Source: Kribbella flavida DSM 17836
GTDB taxonomy: Bacteria > Actinomycetota > Actinomycetes > Propionibacteriales > Kribbellaceae
Length of the DNA stretch: 64,000 nucleotides
Reading direction: 5' to 3'
NCBI RefSeq assembly: GCF_000024345.1
Contig: NC_013729.1
Coordinates: 4,092,001 to 4,156,000, forward strand
Shown: positions 25,130 to 33,649 of the stretch, in pieces
Position numbering within the stretch: position 1 is the first letter of the stretch
Layout: the number at the start of each line of letters is the position of its first letter
Program-made: the position numbers and the translations under genes
The notes under the pieces: model-generated
Database searches by the model: none
The model's input: only the letters and a program-made list of their open reading frames with translations
What the model was told of the DNA's origin: nothing

Positions 25130-25682
25130 GGTGCCTCCTTCGAAAGGGTGGCGAGGAGGCGGCTCGCCGGCTGTTTCGTCCTTTTCACCCTAAAGGCTGT
25201 GTGGTGCTTTACGGAAGCGTGTCGCCGCGATTCTCCGCAGACCGGAAAAGGAAATTGCCAGCACGTTTGACCTGCCGCGGCCCGGGCACTTTCTGGGGTA
25301 TTCAGAGCGGCTGGCCGAGCCGTCGCCGCAACGACGACCGGCGATGGTGGCCGGTGCCGGACGCAACCAACGCTGAGCACGAACTGCGTCCGCGGCCTTT
25401 CACTGTTGAGGAACGTGACGAGCGGGATCGGGCGACCCGGTGACAGCTGCGGAATCGACGGGCCCGGCGGAACGCGCAGACTGCTGCACCGAGCCGTCGA
25501 GCTCAATCTCGTCGTGGCCGACGAAGTGCCGCGCATTACCAAGGGCGCGGAACGCCGGCCGACGACCTTCACCAGATTGCGGCGACCGCGCTGGTCAAGG
25601 CGGCTCCGGCATTCCACCCGGAGCGGAATTCGTCATTTCTGGCGTGCGCGCTGCCGACGTGGGCTGGGCGGCACCGGGACCG
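25130..25682. other. 553-base stretch without a recognisable gene
   Basis: Lies upstream of the SGNH hydrolase gene and downstream of the deacetylase gene. The first 130 bases hold the SGNH promoter region: GAAGGAGG at the start codon and a possible TAGGGT -10 on the minus strand near 25190. It looks less GC-rich than its surroundings. The open frames across it match no family I know and lack good ribosome sites. It may be a decayed gene, but I cannot identify a remnant. Confidence 0.5.
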
Positions 25683-26771
25683 TCACCGCGGGTCGTACCA
25701 GAGCGCGCGCGACCGGAAGGCCGGAGCGATCGCCGCCGCCTCGCGCCGTGGCGCGGTCACGTGCCCGGCGTTACCCGAGGCCACGAACTTGAGGTCGGGC
25801 CGGGCCGCGAACCGGTCCAGCCAGTAGTCCATCAGCAGATTGCCCTTGCCGCCCTGGTGCGAGCTGCAGCGGATCCGTGCGATCGCCATCGGCTCGAAGT
25901 CGCGGTGGAAGGGCGACGGACAGGGGCCCGCCCCGACCAGCAGCACCCCCTCGTTCCGGTACGCCGTACCGCCCTGTCCCCCGCGCGCCATCAGCCGGCG
26001 GTCCCGCGGGTGGATGCCGAGCGGCAGCGCCATCGTGCGCGGCGCGACGCCCGGAACGGCTTCTTCCACCGACGCGGACAGTCGGCCGAACTCCTCCTGG
26101 ACCTTGCCTGCGTCGATCTGCCGGAGGTTCGGGTGGCTCCAGGTGTGGTTGCCGAGCTCGCACCCCAGCGCGTGCAGGCGGCGCAGGGCCTGCACCGCGG
26201 CGCTGCCGGACAGGCCGAACGGGGACCTGTTGAGGTAGAAGGACCCGACGGCCGGGAAGTCCGGGTGCCGCTCCTCGAAGGCGAGCATGATGCCGACGGC
26301 CGTGTCCGGCACCACCCGGCCGGCGGCGTCGAGCGCGAACTGCCCCGGCGTGCTGTCGTCGAAGGTGAGCACCACCGGCGTCCGCCCGGCCGGCACCCTG
26401 GAGAAGTCGCGGCGGACCAGGTCGAGGGTGCGGATCGGGAAGTAGCCCTCGGCGTGCAGCCGCTCCAGCTCGGCGCGGAAGAACGCCGGCGTCATGTCGT
26501 ACTCGCCACTGACTGAGGTGGCCAGCCGGTGATGCATCAGCACCGGGATCATGCCGAGCTCGTTGGCCTTGACCGCGCTCGCGGGCGTGGTCGTCGACGG
26601 CGTCGGCGCGGCCGGGGCCTCTTTTGCCGGATCCGCGGAGTGCGCCGGATCGGCGGACGAGATCACCGGCGCTGCGTCGGGCGCCGCCACATCGGTGCAG
26701 CCGGCAACGATCGTGGTACCGGCGGCAGCGGCGAGCCCGAGCAGGCGGCGCCGGGACAGTGGCGCCGTCAT
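25683..26771 (-). CDS. Exported polysaccharide deacetylase family lipoprotein
   Basis: A 362-residue protein. The N-terminus SRRRLLGLAAAAGTTIVAGC has a twin-arginine-like motif and a lipobox with Cys25. A Pro/Ala/Thr-rich linker runs to about residue 68. The NodB-type catalytic domain shows TFDD (136-139; base and metal aspartates) and HTWSH (metal histidines H209, H213). It probably removes acetyl groups from a cell-wall or capsular polysaccharide on the outer face of the membrane. It overlaps the upstream lipoprotein gene by four bases (ATGA), so the two are made together. Confidence 0.88.
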   Translation of the reverse strand: MTAPLSRRRLLGLAAAAGTTIVAGCTDVAAPDAAPVISSADPAHSADPAKEAPAAPTPSTTTPASAVKANELGMIPVLMHHRLATSVSGEYDMTPAFFRAELERLHAEGYFPIRTLDLVRRDFSRVPAGRTPVVLTFDDSTPGQFALDAAGRVVPDTAVGIMLAFEERHPDFPAVGSFYLNRSPFGLSGSAAVQALRRLHALGCELGNHTWSHPNLRQIDAGKVQEEFGRLSASVEEAVPGVAPRTMALPLGIHPRDRRLMARGGQGGTAYRNEGVLLVGAGPCPSPFHRDFEPMAIARIRCSSHQGGKGNLLMDYWLDRFAARPDLKFVASGNAGHVTAPRREAAAIAPAFRSRALWYDPR

Positions 26772-27730
26772 TCGTAGATCACCAGCTCGGGGCGCGGCCG
26801 GAGCGTGAGCACCTGGGCCGGCGTCATCAGCGCGCCGTGCCGGGTGTCCTCCTCGTAGAAGAGCTTGAACCCGGTGTGCACGCCTCTGGGCAGCTGGGTG
26901 GTCAGCTGCCGGTAGGTGGCCTCCTTGGCGCCGCGGGTCCCGATCCCGTCCACGGACTTGACCATCGCCACGCCCGGATAGCCGCGCAGTACCGCTTCGT
27001 TCTGCACGATGCGCTTGGTGAGCTGGTGGAACACGAACAGCTTCTCCGGCAGCCGGTACTTCGTCACCAGCGCGGACAGGTAACCCGCGATCTGGTTCAG
27101 CTCGGCTCCGGAGGTCCGGCCGAACACCTGGCCGGGGACCTCCCCCGGACCCACCTCCCACTCGGGGTCGAGGGCCAGCCCGACATCGGGCTGCCGCAGC
27201 CACGGCTCCAGCCGGCGGACCTCGTCGATCGGGCGGGCCTGACCGGGCTGCACGTCGAGCATCAGCAACATCTTGTGCTTGCGAGCCACCGCGAGGTAGC
27301 GGCCGATTTCCGCCGGCTTGATCCGGCTGCGGTACTTGCCGTCCCAGCCCCCCGCCCCCTGCGCGGTGACGACGATCAGCTCCATCACGGGCAGCGGCGT
27401 CCGCCCGCCGCGGTGCGCCGCGGCGAGCCGCTCGAGCCGTCGGGCCCGTTCGTCCAGGTTGCTGTCGAGGGGACCGAGGGCGGGCGCGCCGGGAGCACCG
27501 ACGAAGGCGACCAACTGGTGAGCCGGGAAGAGTTTGCGGCCGCCACGGGGAAGCTGCGGCAGCGGCTTGGGCTTGGCGGGCGCGATCTGCGCCGCCGCCG
27601 CGCCGGACTTCGCCGCGGGACGGTCCGTGGTGGCCGGGTCGGCCTGGACATCCGCACAGCCGACGACGGCTGCACCGACGAGGAAGGAGCCGAGTACTGC
27701 ACGGCGATTGGGGAAGCGCACGAGAGTCAC
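26768..27730 (-). CDS. Exported lipoprotein of unknown function
   Basis: A 320-residue protein. The signal NRRAVLGSFLVGAAVVGC contains a lipobox with Cys25 and a twin-arginine-like start. The mature part (about residues 60-320) has alternating strands and helices such as MELIVVTAQGAGGWDG, LMLDVQPGQ, VGLALDPEWEVG and LFVFHQL. The pattern looks like a TIM barrel with acidic residues at strand ends, suggesting a glycosidase-like enzyme, but I know no named family. It is translationally coupled to the polysaccharide deacetylase. It starts at GTG 27730 with GGAAA upstream. Confidence 0.75.
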   Translation of the reverse strand: MTLVRFPNRRAVLGSFLVGAAVVGCADVQADPATTDRPAAKSGAAAAQIAPAKPKPLPQLPRGGRKLFPAHQLVAFVGAPGAPALGPLDSNLDERARRLERLAAAHRGGRTPLPVMELIVVTAQGAGGWDGKYRSRIKPAEIGRYLAVARKHKMLLMLDVQPGQARPIDEVRRLEPWLRQPDVGLALDPEWEVGPGEVPGQVFGRTSGAELNQIAGYLSALVTKYRLPEKLFVFHQLTKRIVQNEAVLRGYPGVAMVKSVDGIGTRGAKEATYRQLTTQLPRGVHTGFKLFYEEDTRHGALMTPAQVLTLRPRPELVIYE

Positions 27731-27833
27731 CGATTTCCGTCAGAAAGGAGGTCGGGCGACTCTGCTGTACCCGACTTCAAACACTAACCGTGAGGAGTCG
27801 ATCACCAGAAGTGACCACGCCGGAATGAGGCAC

Positions 27834-27870
27834 AGGGGCCGGGTTCGCCATCGGCGTACCCGGCCCCTGC
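27834..27870. terminator. Terminator hairpin downstream of the ricin-fold protein gene
   Basis: CAGGGGCCGGGT (27834-27845) pairs perfectly with ACCCGGCCCCTG (27859-27870) over a 13-base loop. It follows the stop of the gene ending at 27963 on the minus strand. Confidence 0.7.
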
Positions 27871-27962
27871 GGGCCAGCTGCTCCCGGCAGCCCGACGCAT
27901 GCCGGGGCCCGTTTCGCGCCAGGGCGCGCAGCTGGACGGGGGGACTGCTCAGAGGGTGTGGA

Positions 27963-28748
27963 TCAACCCGCCATCTTCACCATCTGCTTGGGCAGCTGCT
28001 TCAGCTGCTCGGGCACCGGCACCTTGCCGTCGATGGCCTTCAGCATCTGCTGACCGCGGGTCTCGTACTCGTCGGGCATCTCCAGGCCGAGGGCCTCGAG
28101 CAGCGCGTCGAGCAGCTGGACGACCGCGCCGATCAGGGTCTCCATCGGGATCCCGGTGTCGCGCCACTTCTGGTCCTTGCCGCCGGTGTACGGCACGGTG
28201 GACGTCGGCCGGGCCTGCTTCGCGACGCCGATCATCGAGCTCAGCGCCTTGCCGCTGGCCTTGTTGATCAGCGACCCCTTCTCCTTGTCGTACAGCCACT
28301 TCTGGCCGTCACCGGCGCGGCAGGGCAGCACCAGCAGCGGGGTCTGACCCTGCACGGTGGTCAGGTCCGCCGCGGTGTCCAGGCAGGCGCCGTTGGGAAG
28401 ATCGCCACCGACGTTCTTCGACATCGACACCATCAACTGCTGGTCGGCGGTGTAGGTCCACTGCTGGATCTTGCCCTTGGACCCCTTGTTGCACTTGATC
28501 ATCACAGCGGTCGGGATTCCGTCCGGAGTGACCGCGAAGGTCAGGCAGAGCTTGGTCTGCACCCGGTTCACGAACTGCCGGGGCTTGCCGATCGGCAGGT
28601 CCGCGGCCGGCGCCGCGGCGCTCTCGGCCGCTCGGTCGGGAGCCGGCGCGCTGCCGGCCTGGGCGGATCCTGCCATCGTCGTGCTTGCCGCCAGCGCGGC
28701 GACCACCAGCGTGGCGCCGGTACGCGTCATCAGACTGCGGATACTCAT
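27963..28748 (-). CDS. Secreted ricin-type beta-trefoil-like protein
   Basis: A 261-residue exported protein. The signal peptide is about residues 1-31 (ending STTMAGSAQA). The middle (about 55-195) resembles a ricin B-type trefoil: CLTFAVTPDG...QQWTY, GACLDTAADL...QKWLY, GKALSSMIG...QKW give three Q-x-W repeats. The last 60 residues are a helical tail (LIGAVVQLLDALLEALGLEM) not normally part of this fold. There is no catalytic domain. It may bind extracellular glycans. GGAGG lies before ATG 28748. A palindrome-rich 333-base region lies upstream. Confidence 0.75.
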   Translation of the reverse strand: MSIRSLMTRTGATLVVAALAASTTMAGSAQAGSAPAPDRAAESAAAPAADLPIGKPRQFVNRVQTKLCLTFAVTPDGIPTAVMIKCNKGSKGKIQQWTYTADQQLMVSMSKNVGGDLPNGACLDTAADLTTVQGQTPLLVLPCRAGDGQKWLYDKEKGSLINKASGKALSSMIGVAKQARPTSTVPYTGGKDQKWRDTGIPMETLIGAVVQLLDALLEALGLEMPDEYETRGQQMLKAIDGKVPVPEQLKQLPKQMVKMAG

Positions 28749-29081
28749 GAGGTTCCTCCACGGTCGGGCCTGGGAAGGCGAAGGGCGTCGAGCCCGGCAT
28801 CGTGGTCACCGGCCGGGATCCGGTAGTGACTGTCAGCAATGCTTCGCCACAGCCAGTAATTCCCACTCAGGGGCCGACGGCAACTGTCACTAGGTGCCAG
28901 TGGCAACTAGTTGCCAGAGGCCCGTGACCTTGGCCCGCTCACCGGGTAACGCTGTGACCCGATCGCCGTGCCCTCGCGCGCGGGCCGCGTCCCGGCTGTG
29001 GTGTCACCGTGACGCAGCTTGCGCAAGACCGTGATCTCGGGCCCGCATAGATCGCGCAGCCGCTGGGTATCCCAGGCCCGG
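28749..29081. promoter_or_regulatory. 333-base intergenic region with clustered palindromes
   Basis: No gene is seen. It holds four clear dyad elements: TGCCAGTGGCA (28895-28905), TGGCAACTAGTTGCCA (28901-28916, perfect 16 bp), GTCACCGTGAC (29003-29013) and CTTGCGCAAG (29018-29027). GGCAACT also recurs at 28879-28885. Both flanking genes are on the minus strand, so this is the control region of the ricin-fold gene. Which regulators bind is unknown. Confidence 0.5.
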
Positions 29082-29468
29082 TCAGGACCGCGAACGGCGC
29101 GGCTCGGCGGCCTTCAGCCGCTCCGCTTCCTTCTGCACCTCGGCCTGGGTGGCGCGCTCCCGCCGCAGCCACTCCGGGTCCTCCGCGCGCAGGTCCTCGA
29201 TCTGCGCGGTGGTCAACGCCTCGGTGATGCCTCCGCGCGCGAGCCCGGAGATGGAGATGCCCAGCCGTGCGGCGACCACCGGCCGGGGGTGCGGACCGTT
29301 CCGCCGCAGCTCCCGCAGCCACTCGGGCGGGTCGGTCTGCAGCGCGTTCAGCTCGTCGCGGGAGATCACGCCCTGCTGGAACTCGGCCGGCGTGGCTTCG
29401 AGGTACACACCCAGCTTCTTCGCCGCGGTCGCGGGCTTCATCGTCTGGGCGGTTTTCTGCGACGTCAT
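29082..29468 (-). CDS. DUF5997 family protein
   Basis: A 128-residue protein, MTSQKTAQTMKPATAAKKLGVYLEATPAEFQQGVIS. The PEWLRELRRNGPHPRPVVAARLGISISGLARGG core is characteristic of DUF5997. The 'RPVVAARLGISISGLARGG' segment looks like a helix-turn-helix, so DNA binding is likely. It is leaderless: TACCCT (29476-29481, minus strand) lies seven bases before ATG 29468. It is divergent from a LysR-type ligand-binding domain protein that lacks its own HTH, a pairing common in actinobacteria. Confidence 0.85.
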   Translation of the reverse strand: MTSQKTAQTMKPATAAKKLGVYLEATPAEFQQGVISRDELNALQTDPPEWLRELRRNGPHPRPVVAARLGISISGLARGGITEALTTAQIEDLRAEDPEWLRRERATQAEVQKEAERLKAAEPRRSRS

Positions 29469-29475
29469 ACCGCCC

Positions 29476-29520
29476 AGGGTACCGAGCAGAAGCGGGCTCG
29501 CCGACCACGGCGGATAGCCT
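29476..29520. promoter_or_regulatory. Divergent leaderless promoters (DUF5997 / LysR-binding-domain gene)
   Basis: The minus-strand TACCCT (29476-29481) is seven bases from ATG 29468. The plus-strand TAGCCT (29515-29520) is six bases from GTG 29527. The starts are 58 bases apart. Confidence 0.5.
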
Positions 29521-29526
29521 GATCCA

Positions 29527-30261
29527 GTGACAGCCTCGGACCCCTCCCCCGCCTTCCGGCTCGCCTACGTGCCCGGCGTCACGCCGACCAAGTGGGTGCG
29601 GACCTGGAACGAGCGGCTCCCCCGCGTCCGGCTGTCGCTGATCGGCGTGACCGCCGCCGACGCGGCCGGGCTGGTCCGGGCCGGTGACGCGGAGGCGGGA
29701 CTGGTGCGGCTGCCGATCGACCGGACCGGCCTCAGCGCGATCCCGCTGTACACCGAGACGACGGTGGTGGTGGTCCCGAAGGACCACGTCGTGACTGCCG
29801 CCGAGCAGGTCACCACCGCGGACCTGGCCGACGACTTCGTGCTGCACCCGCTCGACGACACGCTCGAGTGGGACGAACTGCCGGGACAGCCCGCGTTCGA
29901 GCGGCCGGCGACGACGGCTGCCGCCGTGGAACTCGTCGCGGCGGGAGCCGGGCTGCTCGTCGTACCGCAGTCGCTGGCCCGGCTGCACCACCGCAAGGAC
30001 CTGACCTACCGGCCGGTGACGGACGCCCCGCAGTCGAGCGTCGCGCTGGCCTGGCCCGAGGGCGAGACCACCGACCTGATGGAGCAGTTCATCGGGATCG
30101 TGCGCGGCCGGACCGTGAACAGCTCACGGACCCGCTCGGCGGCGGCGCCGGCCAAGGCGCAGCCCAAGGGCAAGTCCGCCGAGCGGCGCAAGCCCCCCGC
30201 TGGTCAAGGCCGGCAGGCGAGTTCCCGAGGCGCCGGACGCGGCAAACCGCGCCGGGGCTGA
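29527..30261 (+). CDS. LysR substrate-binding domain protein without HTH
   Basis: A 244-residue protein consisting of a periplasmic-binding-protein-like LysR effector domain (FRLAYVPGVTPTKWVRTWNERLPRVRLSLIGV, then TTVVVVPKDHVVTAAEQV). It lacks the usual N-terminal winged helix. A basic, disordered C-terminal tail (about 200-244) is rich in Lys, Arg, Ser and Gly. GTG 29527 is the likely start because TAGCCT lies six bases upstream. It is divergent from DUF5997, which has a possible HTH; the two may work as a split regulator. Confidence 0.83.
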   Translation: MTASDPSPAFRLAYVPGVTPTKWVRTWNERLPRVRLSLIGVTAADAAGLVRAGDAEAGLVRLPIDRTGLSAIPLYTETTVVVVPKDHVVTAAEQVTTADLADDFVLHPLDDTLEWDELPGQPAFERPATTAAAVELVAAGAGLLVVPQSLARLHHRKDLTYRPVTDAPQSSVALAWPEGETTDLMEQFIGIVRGRTVNSSRTRSAAAPAKAQPKGKSAERRKPPAGQGRQASSRGAGRGKPRRG

Positions 30262-30379
30262 GGGCAGCCCGGGCGCCGCGCCACCTGCGCTGCGATGTGC
30301 GGCGTCGGCTGCCCGATCGGCTGCGGACCTCAGTGCGACACGGCCCCCGACACACGGCCTCGTACGCCATGATTACGCC

Positions 30380-31138
30380 ATGGACCACGCCGACCAGCGG
30401 GGTGCTCGATCCACCGACGCGCCCTGGGAGACCGCCTTGCCGACGATCGATCCCGTCGACGGAGGAACCGCCGACGCCTTCGCCCGACTGGCGGTCGAAC
30501 TGCACGAGACCGGCGGTGTGCACGAGACGGTGGACGCGGTCGTGCAGTTCGCGCTGCAGGCCCTGAACTGCAGCTACGCCGGCGTGGCGCTGTCCTCGCG
30601 GGGCTCCCGGCCGGAGATCGCGGCGGTCACCGATCCCGTGGTGGCCGAGGTCTACGGCCTGCAGATCGACACCCAGGACGGTCCGCTGATGGCCTCGCTG
30701 CGCGAGCGGTCGACCGTGCTGATCCGTGACACCACCACCGACACCCGGTGGCCGGAATGGGCCGCGAAGGTCTCCGGCCTCGGCGTACGCAGCGTGCTCG
30801 ACGTACCCCTGACCCTGCGCGACGGCCGCAACACCGTCGGCGTGCTCGGCCTCTACAGCCTCGCACCGGACGCCTTCACCGTCGACGACGAAGCCATCGC
30901 CCACATCCTGGCCCGGCACGCCTCCGTCGCGGTCGCCACCGCCCGCCACGAAGAAACCATGGCCCAGGCCGTCGACGCCCGCAAACTCGTCGGCCAGGCG
31001 ATGGGCATCCTGATGGAACGCTTCGACGTCGACGGCGACCGCGCCTTCGCCATCCTCAAACGCTACTCCCAAGACACCAACACCAAGCTCCGCGACGTCG
31101 CCCAGCACCTCATCGACACCCGCAAACTCCCGCACTGA
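30380..31138 (+). CDS. GAF and ANTAR domain protein
   Basis: A 252-residue signalling protein: a GAF sensor domain (about residues 35-185; SVLDVPLTLRDGRNTVGVLGLYS) followed by a C-terminal ANTAR three-helix RNA-binding domain (about 190-248; KLVGQAMGILMERFDVDGDRAFAILKRYSQ). ANTAR proteins prevent transcription termination by binding dual hairpins in target leaders. No obvious signal input is visible. CATGAT (30368-30373) lies six bases before ATG 30380, a leaderless -10. It is one of four ANTAR proteins in this window. Confidence 0.9.
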   Translation: MDHADQRGARSTDAPWETALPTIDPVDGGTADAFARLAVELHETGGVHETVDAVVQFALQALNCSYAGVALSSRGSRPEIAAVTDPVVAEVYGLQIDTQDGPLMASLRERSTVLIRDTTTDTRWPEWAAKVSGLGVRSVLDVPLTLRDGRNTVGVLGLYSLAPDAFTVDDEAIAHILARHASVAVATARHEETMAQAVDARKLVGQAMGILMERFDVDGDRAFAILKRYSQDTNTKLRDVAQHLIDTRKLPH

Positions 31139-31160
31139 CCGGCCAGGGCCGAGCCCGAGA

Positions 31161-32390
31161 TCAGCTGCCGGCCTCCCCCCGCGCCGGCAGCGCGAGGATC
31201 AGCTCCCGGACGAACCGCGGATCGGTCAGCCGGTCGCCGTACAGGCCGCGCAGCTGGCCCATCCGGTACCGCACCGTCTGGGCGTGCACGTGCAGCTCGG
31301 CGGCGACCTCTTCGCGGCGGCCCTGGTGCAGCAACCACGAGATCAGGGTCTCGGCCAGCCGCTCCTGGGTCGCGGAGGGCAGGACGCCGAGCGGCTCGAG
31401 AACCCGCGCCCGCAGGTCGGCGCGGGCCGCGGGATCGGCGCCGAGCACCAGGTCAGCGAGGTAGTGGTCGCTGTCCACCGGATCGGCGGTCCGCGTCCGG
31501 GCCAGCGGCACCGTCCGCGCCGCCCGTTCGTACGACGAACGCGCCTCGGCCCACGGCCGCGCCGGACCGACGACGGCGTGGCGGCCCGCGAGCACCCGCA
31601 GCAGGTGCCGCCGCCCCGGGCCGTCGACGTCCGGAACCAGCAGCAGCGTGAAGGGCTGGCCGGCCTGGTCCAATCCGGGCAGCTCCTCGCCCACCTGCAG
31701 CGTGGCGGCTCCGAGCGAGGCCAGCGCGCCGCGCGCCTGGACGGGCGGAAGGAGAACGGCGGTCAGCGAGCCCGGCGGAGTCCACTCCGCGCGCTCAGCG
31801 GCCGCGAGCAGCACGTCGTGCGGCGCTCCGGCCAGCAGGTGCCGCCCGAGGCGCTCCCGGTAGCGCTCCAGCACCCGGCCGCTGGTGGACAGCTCGTCGG
31901 CGTGCCCCGCAACGCTGGCTGCCGACAGCTCGTCGATGTAGGCGAAGAGCAGCTCCGCGAACTTGGCCATCGTGGTCGCCGGCAGCCCCGCGTCCGCCGC
32001 TGCCTGCGCCAGCTTGCGCCACGCCACCCGCGCCCCCACCCGGTAGGCCGCGAGCAGCGCGTCCATCGACCGGCCACCCCGGGCCTCACCGCGCCCGAGC
32101 GCGTAGGCACCCTCGATCGTCGGACCGAGCGGCGTGCTCGGATCCGCGTCCCGGGCGCCGCCGGCCAGCTTGAGGAAGCCGCCCAGCGCCATCTGGACGG
32201 CCGCCTCGATGTTCGGCCCCATCGATCCCGCGCCACCGAGCGCACCGGCGTACTCCGGGACCTCGGCGGTGACCGCCTCGACCGTGTCGGCGGCGACCTC
32301 GCCCAGCCGCTCCCCCAGCACCCGCAGGATCGGCTCGCCGATCTGGAACGACGCCGCCCCGATCGCGGTCGCGCTGCTCACGTCGGTCAC
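31161..32390 (-). CDS. PucR/CdaR family transcriptional regulator
   Basis: A 409-residue protein. The N-terminal half is helical (RsbT co-antagonist-like/GGDEF-like region as in other PucR proteins). The C-terminal PucR-type HTH lies at about 335-400 (LAETLISWLLHQGRREEVAAELHVHAQTVRYRMGQLRGL). GTG 32390 is used because GGAGG is seven bases upstream. It is divergent from the ferredoxin reductase-desaturase operon, its likely target. The gap holds the inverted repeat AATATC-N6-GATATT. The arrangement resembles desaturase control in other mycolata and actinomycetes, but the ligand is unknown. Confidence 0.87.
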   Translation of the reverse strand: MTDVSSATAIGAASFQIGEPILRVLGERLGEVAADTVEAVTAEVPEYAGALGGAGSMGPNIEAAVQMALGGFLKLAGGARDADPSTPLGPTIEGAYALGRGEARGGRSMDALLAAYRVGARVAWRKLAQAAADAGLPATTMAKFAELLFAYIDELSAASVAGHADELSTSGRVLERYRERLGRHLLAGAPHDVLLAAAERAEWTPPGSLTAVLLPPVQARGALASLGAATLQVGEELPGLDQAGQPFTLLLVPDVDGPGRRHLLRVLAGRHAVVGPARPWAEARSSYERAARTVPLARTRTADPVDSDHYLADLVLGADPAARADLRARVLEPLGVLPSATQERLAETLISWLLHQGRREEVAAELHVHAQTVRYRMGQLRGLYGDRLTDPRFVRELILALPARGEAGS

Positions 32391-32433
32391 TGTGCTGCCT
32401 CCGAACCGGTCCAGTCGACTATTCCCTGCGAAC

Positions 32434-32451
32434 AATATCAGCGCGGATATT
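32434..32451. promoter_or_regulatory. Candidate PucR operator, AATATC-N6-GATATT
   Basis: AATATC (32434-32439) and GATATT (32446-32451) form an exact inverted repeat with a six-base spacer. It lies in the 111-base gap between the divergent PucR and ferredoxin reductase starts. It stands out as AT-rich in a very GC-rich genome. Confidence 0.5.
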
Positions 32452-32501
32452 CACGCTTCCAGGTCATGATTTGAGCTTTGCCCACCAGAAACACTGGATC
32501 G

Positions 32502-33632
32502 ATGACGATCTCCGCACTGCCCAGCCGACCTGCCCGGTCCTCGCTGCGGCAACGGATGGCCCGCCTGGCCGAGCGCGCGACCACGCCGTTGCTGCCGGCG
32601 GACTATCTGGACCTGTTCGCCCCGCTGCGCTCCGGCGCCGAGCTGCGCGGCCGGATCACGGACGTCACACCCGAAACCGCCGACGCCGCCACCCTCGTCC
32701 TGCGGCCGGGCGCCGACTGGGCCGGCCACGTGCCGGGGCAGTACGTGCGCGTCGGGGTCGACGTCGACGGCGTCCGCCAGTGGCGCGCCTACTCGCTGAC
32801 CCACGGCCCCCGCGCCGACGGCCACATCTCGATCACCGTGAAGGCGGTGCCCGGCGGCAAGGTGAGCAACCACCTGGTGCACGCCGCCCGCCCGGGCACG
32901 ATGGTCCACCTCGAGCAGGCGACCGGTGAGTTCGTGCTGCCGACCGGTGGCGGCAAGTTCCTCTTCGTCACGGCGGGCTCCGGGGTCACCCCGGTGATCG
33001 GGATGCTGCGCAACCTCTTCCCCGCCACCGACACCGGCGTACTGCGGCCGGCCCGGTCGGCTCGGTACGACATCGTCGTCCTGCACGTCGCGCCCAGCGA
33101 GCCGGACTCGATCTTCCTCACCAACCTGCGCGGCCTCGACCAGGCCGGCGCGATCCGGCTGATCGCCCGGTACGACGACGAGCACGGGGTGCTCGACATC
33201 GGTGCGCTCGACCGGCTGGTTCCCGACCTGGCCGAGCGCACGACGCTGGCCTGCGGGCCGGGCGGGCTGCTCGACGCGCTGCAGGAGCACCACGACGAGC
33301 GCGGGCTGGAGCTGCTCACCGAGCAGTTCCGGGTCGCGCACCGGGTGGTCGGCGAGGGCGGCGCCGTCACCTTCGCCCGGACCGGCACGACCGTCGAGGC
33401 CGACGGCGCGACCCCGATCCTCGACGCGGCCGAGCAGGCCGGCGTGCTGATGCCCTCGGGCTGCCGGATGGGCATCTGCTTCAGCTGCGTGCTGCCGCTG
33501 CGCGACGGCGCGGTGCGCGACCTGCGCAACGGCGAGATCACCACCGCCACCCGCGGCGAGACCGGCGCCGACGGCGTGCTCGTCCAGACCTGCGTCTCGG
33601 CCGCCGCCGGCGCCTGCGACATCGACCACTGA
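32502..33632 (+). CDS. FAD/NAD(P)-binding ferredoxin reductase with fused 2Fe-2S ferredoxin
   Basis: A 376-residue electron-transfer protein. An FNR-type FAD domain (about residues 45-150; RAYSLTHGP flavin motif) is followed by an NAD(P) domain (about 150-280; FVTAGSGVTPVIGMLR, ACGPGGLLDAL). A plant-type ferredoxin (about 290-376) has cluster cysteines C321, C326, C329 and C364. It should pass electrons from NAD(P)H to the desaturase encoded 17 bases downstream, as in the mycobacterial Rv3230c-DesA3 pair. The start ATG 32502 is preferred over a TTG at 32478. Confidence 0.92.
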   Translation: MTISALPSRPARSSLRQRMARLAERATTPLLPADYLDLFAPLRSGAELRGRITDVTPETADAATLVLRPGADWAGHVPGQYVRVGVDVDGVRQWRAYSLTHGPRADGHISITVKAVPGGKVSNHLVHAARPGTMVHLEQATGEFVLPTGGGKFLFVTAGSGVTPVIGMLRNLFPATDTGVLRPARSARYDIVVLHVAPSEPDSIFLTNLRGLDQAGAIRLIARYDDEHGVLDIGALDRLVPDLAERTTLACGPGGLLDALQEHHDERGLELLTEQFRVAHRVVGEGGAVTFARTGTTVEADGATPILDAAEQAGVLMPSGCRMGICFSCVLPLRDGAVRDLRNGEITTATRGETGADGVLVQTCVSAAAGACDIDH

Positions 33633-33649
33633 GTGACCAGGAGTATTCC

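Noticed and set aside
25201..25680. Small frames in the 25.2-25.7 kb gap
   Set aside because: No ribosome site, no family match and unstable composition; I list the stretch as unassigned instead.
30262..30314. GGGCAGCC...GGCTGCCC inverted repeat after the LysR-domain gene
   Set aside because: The loop is 37 bases and the stem short; too weak to call a terminator or operator.
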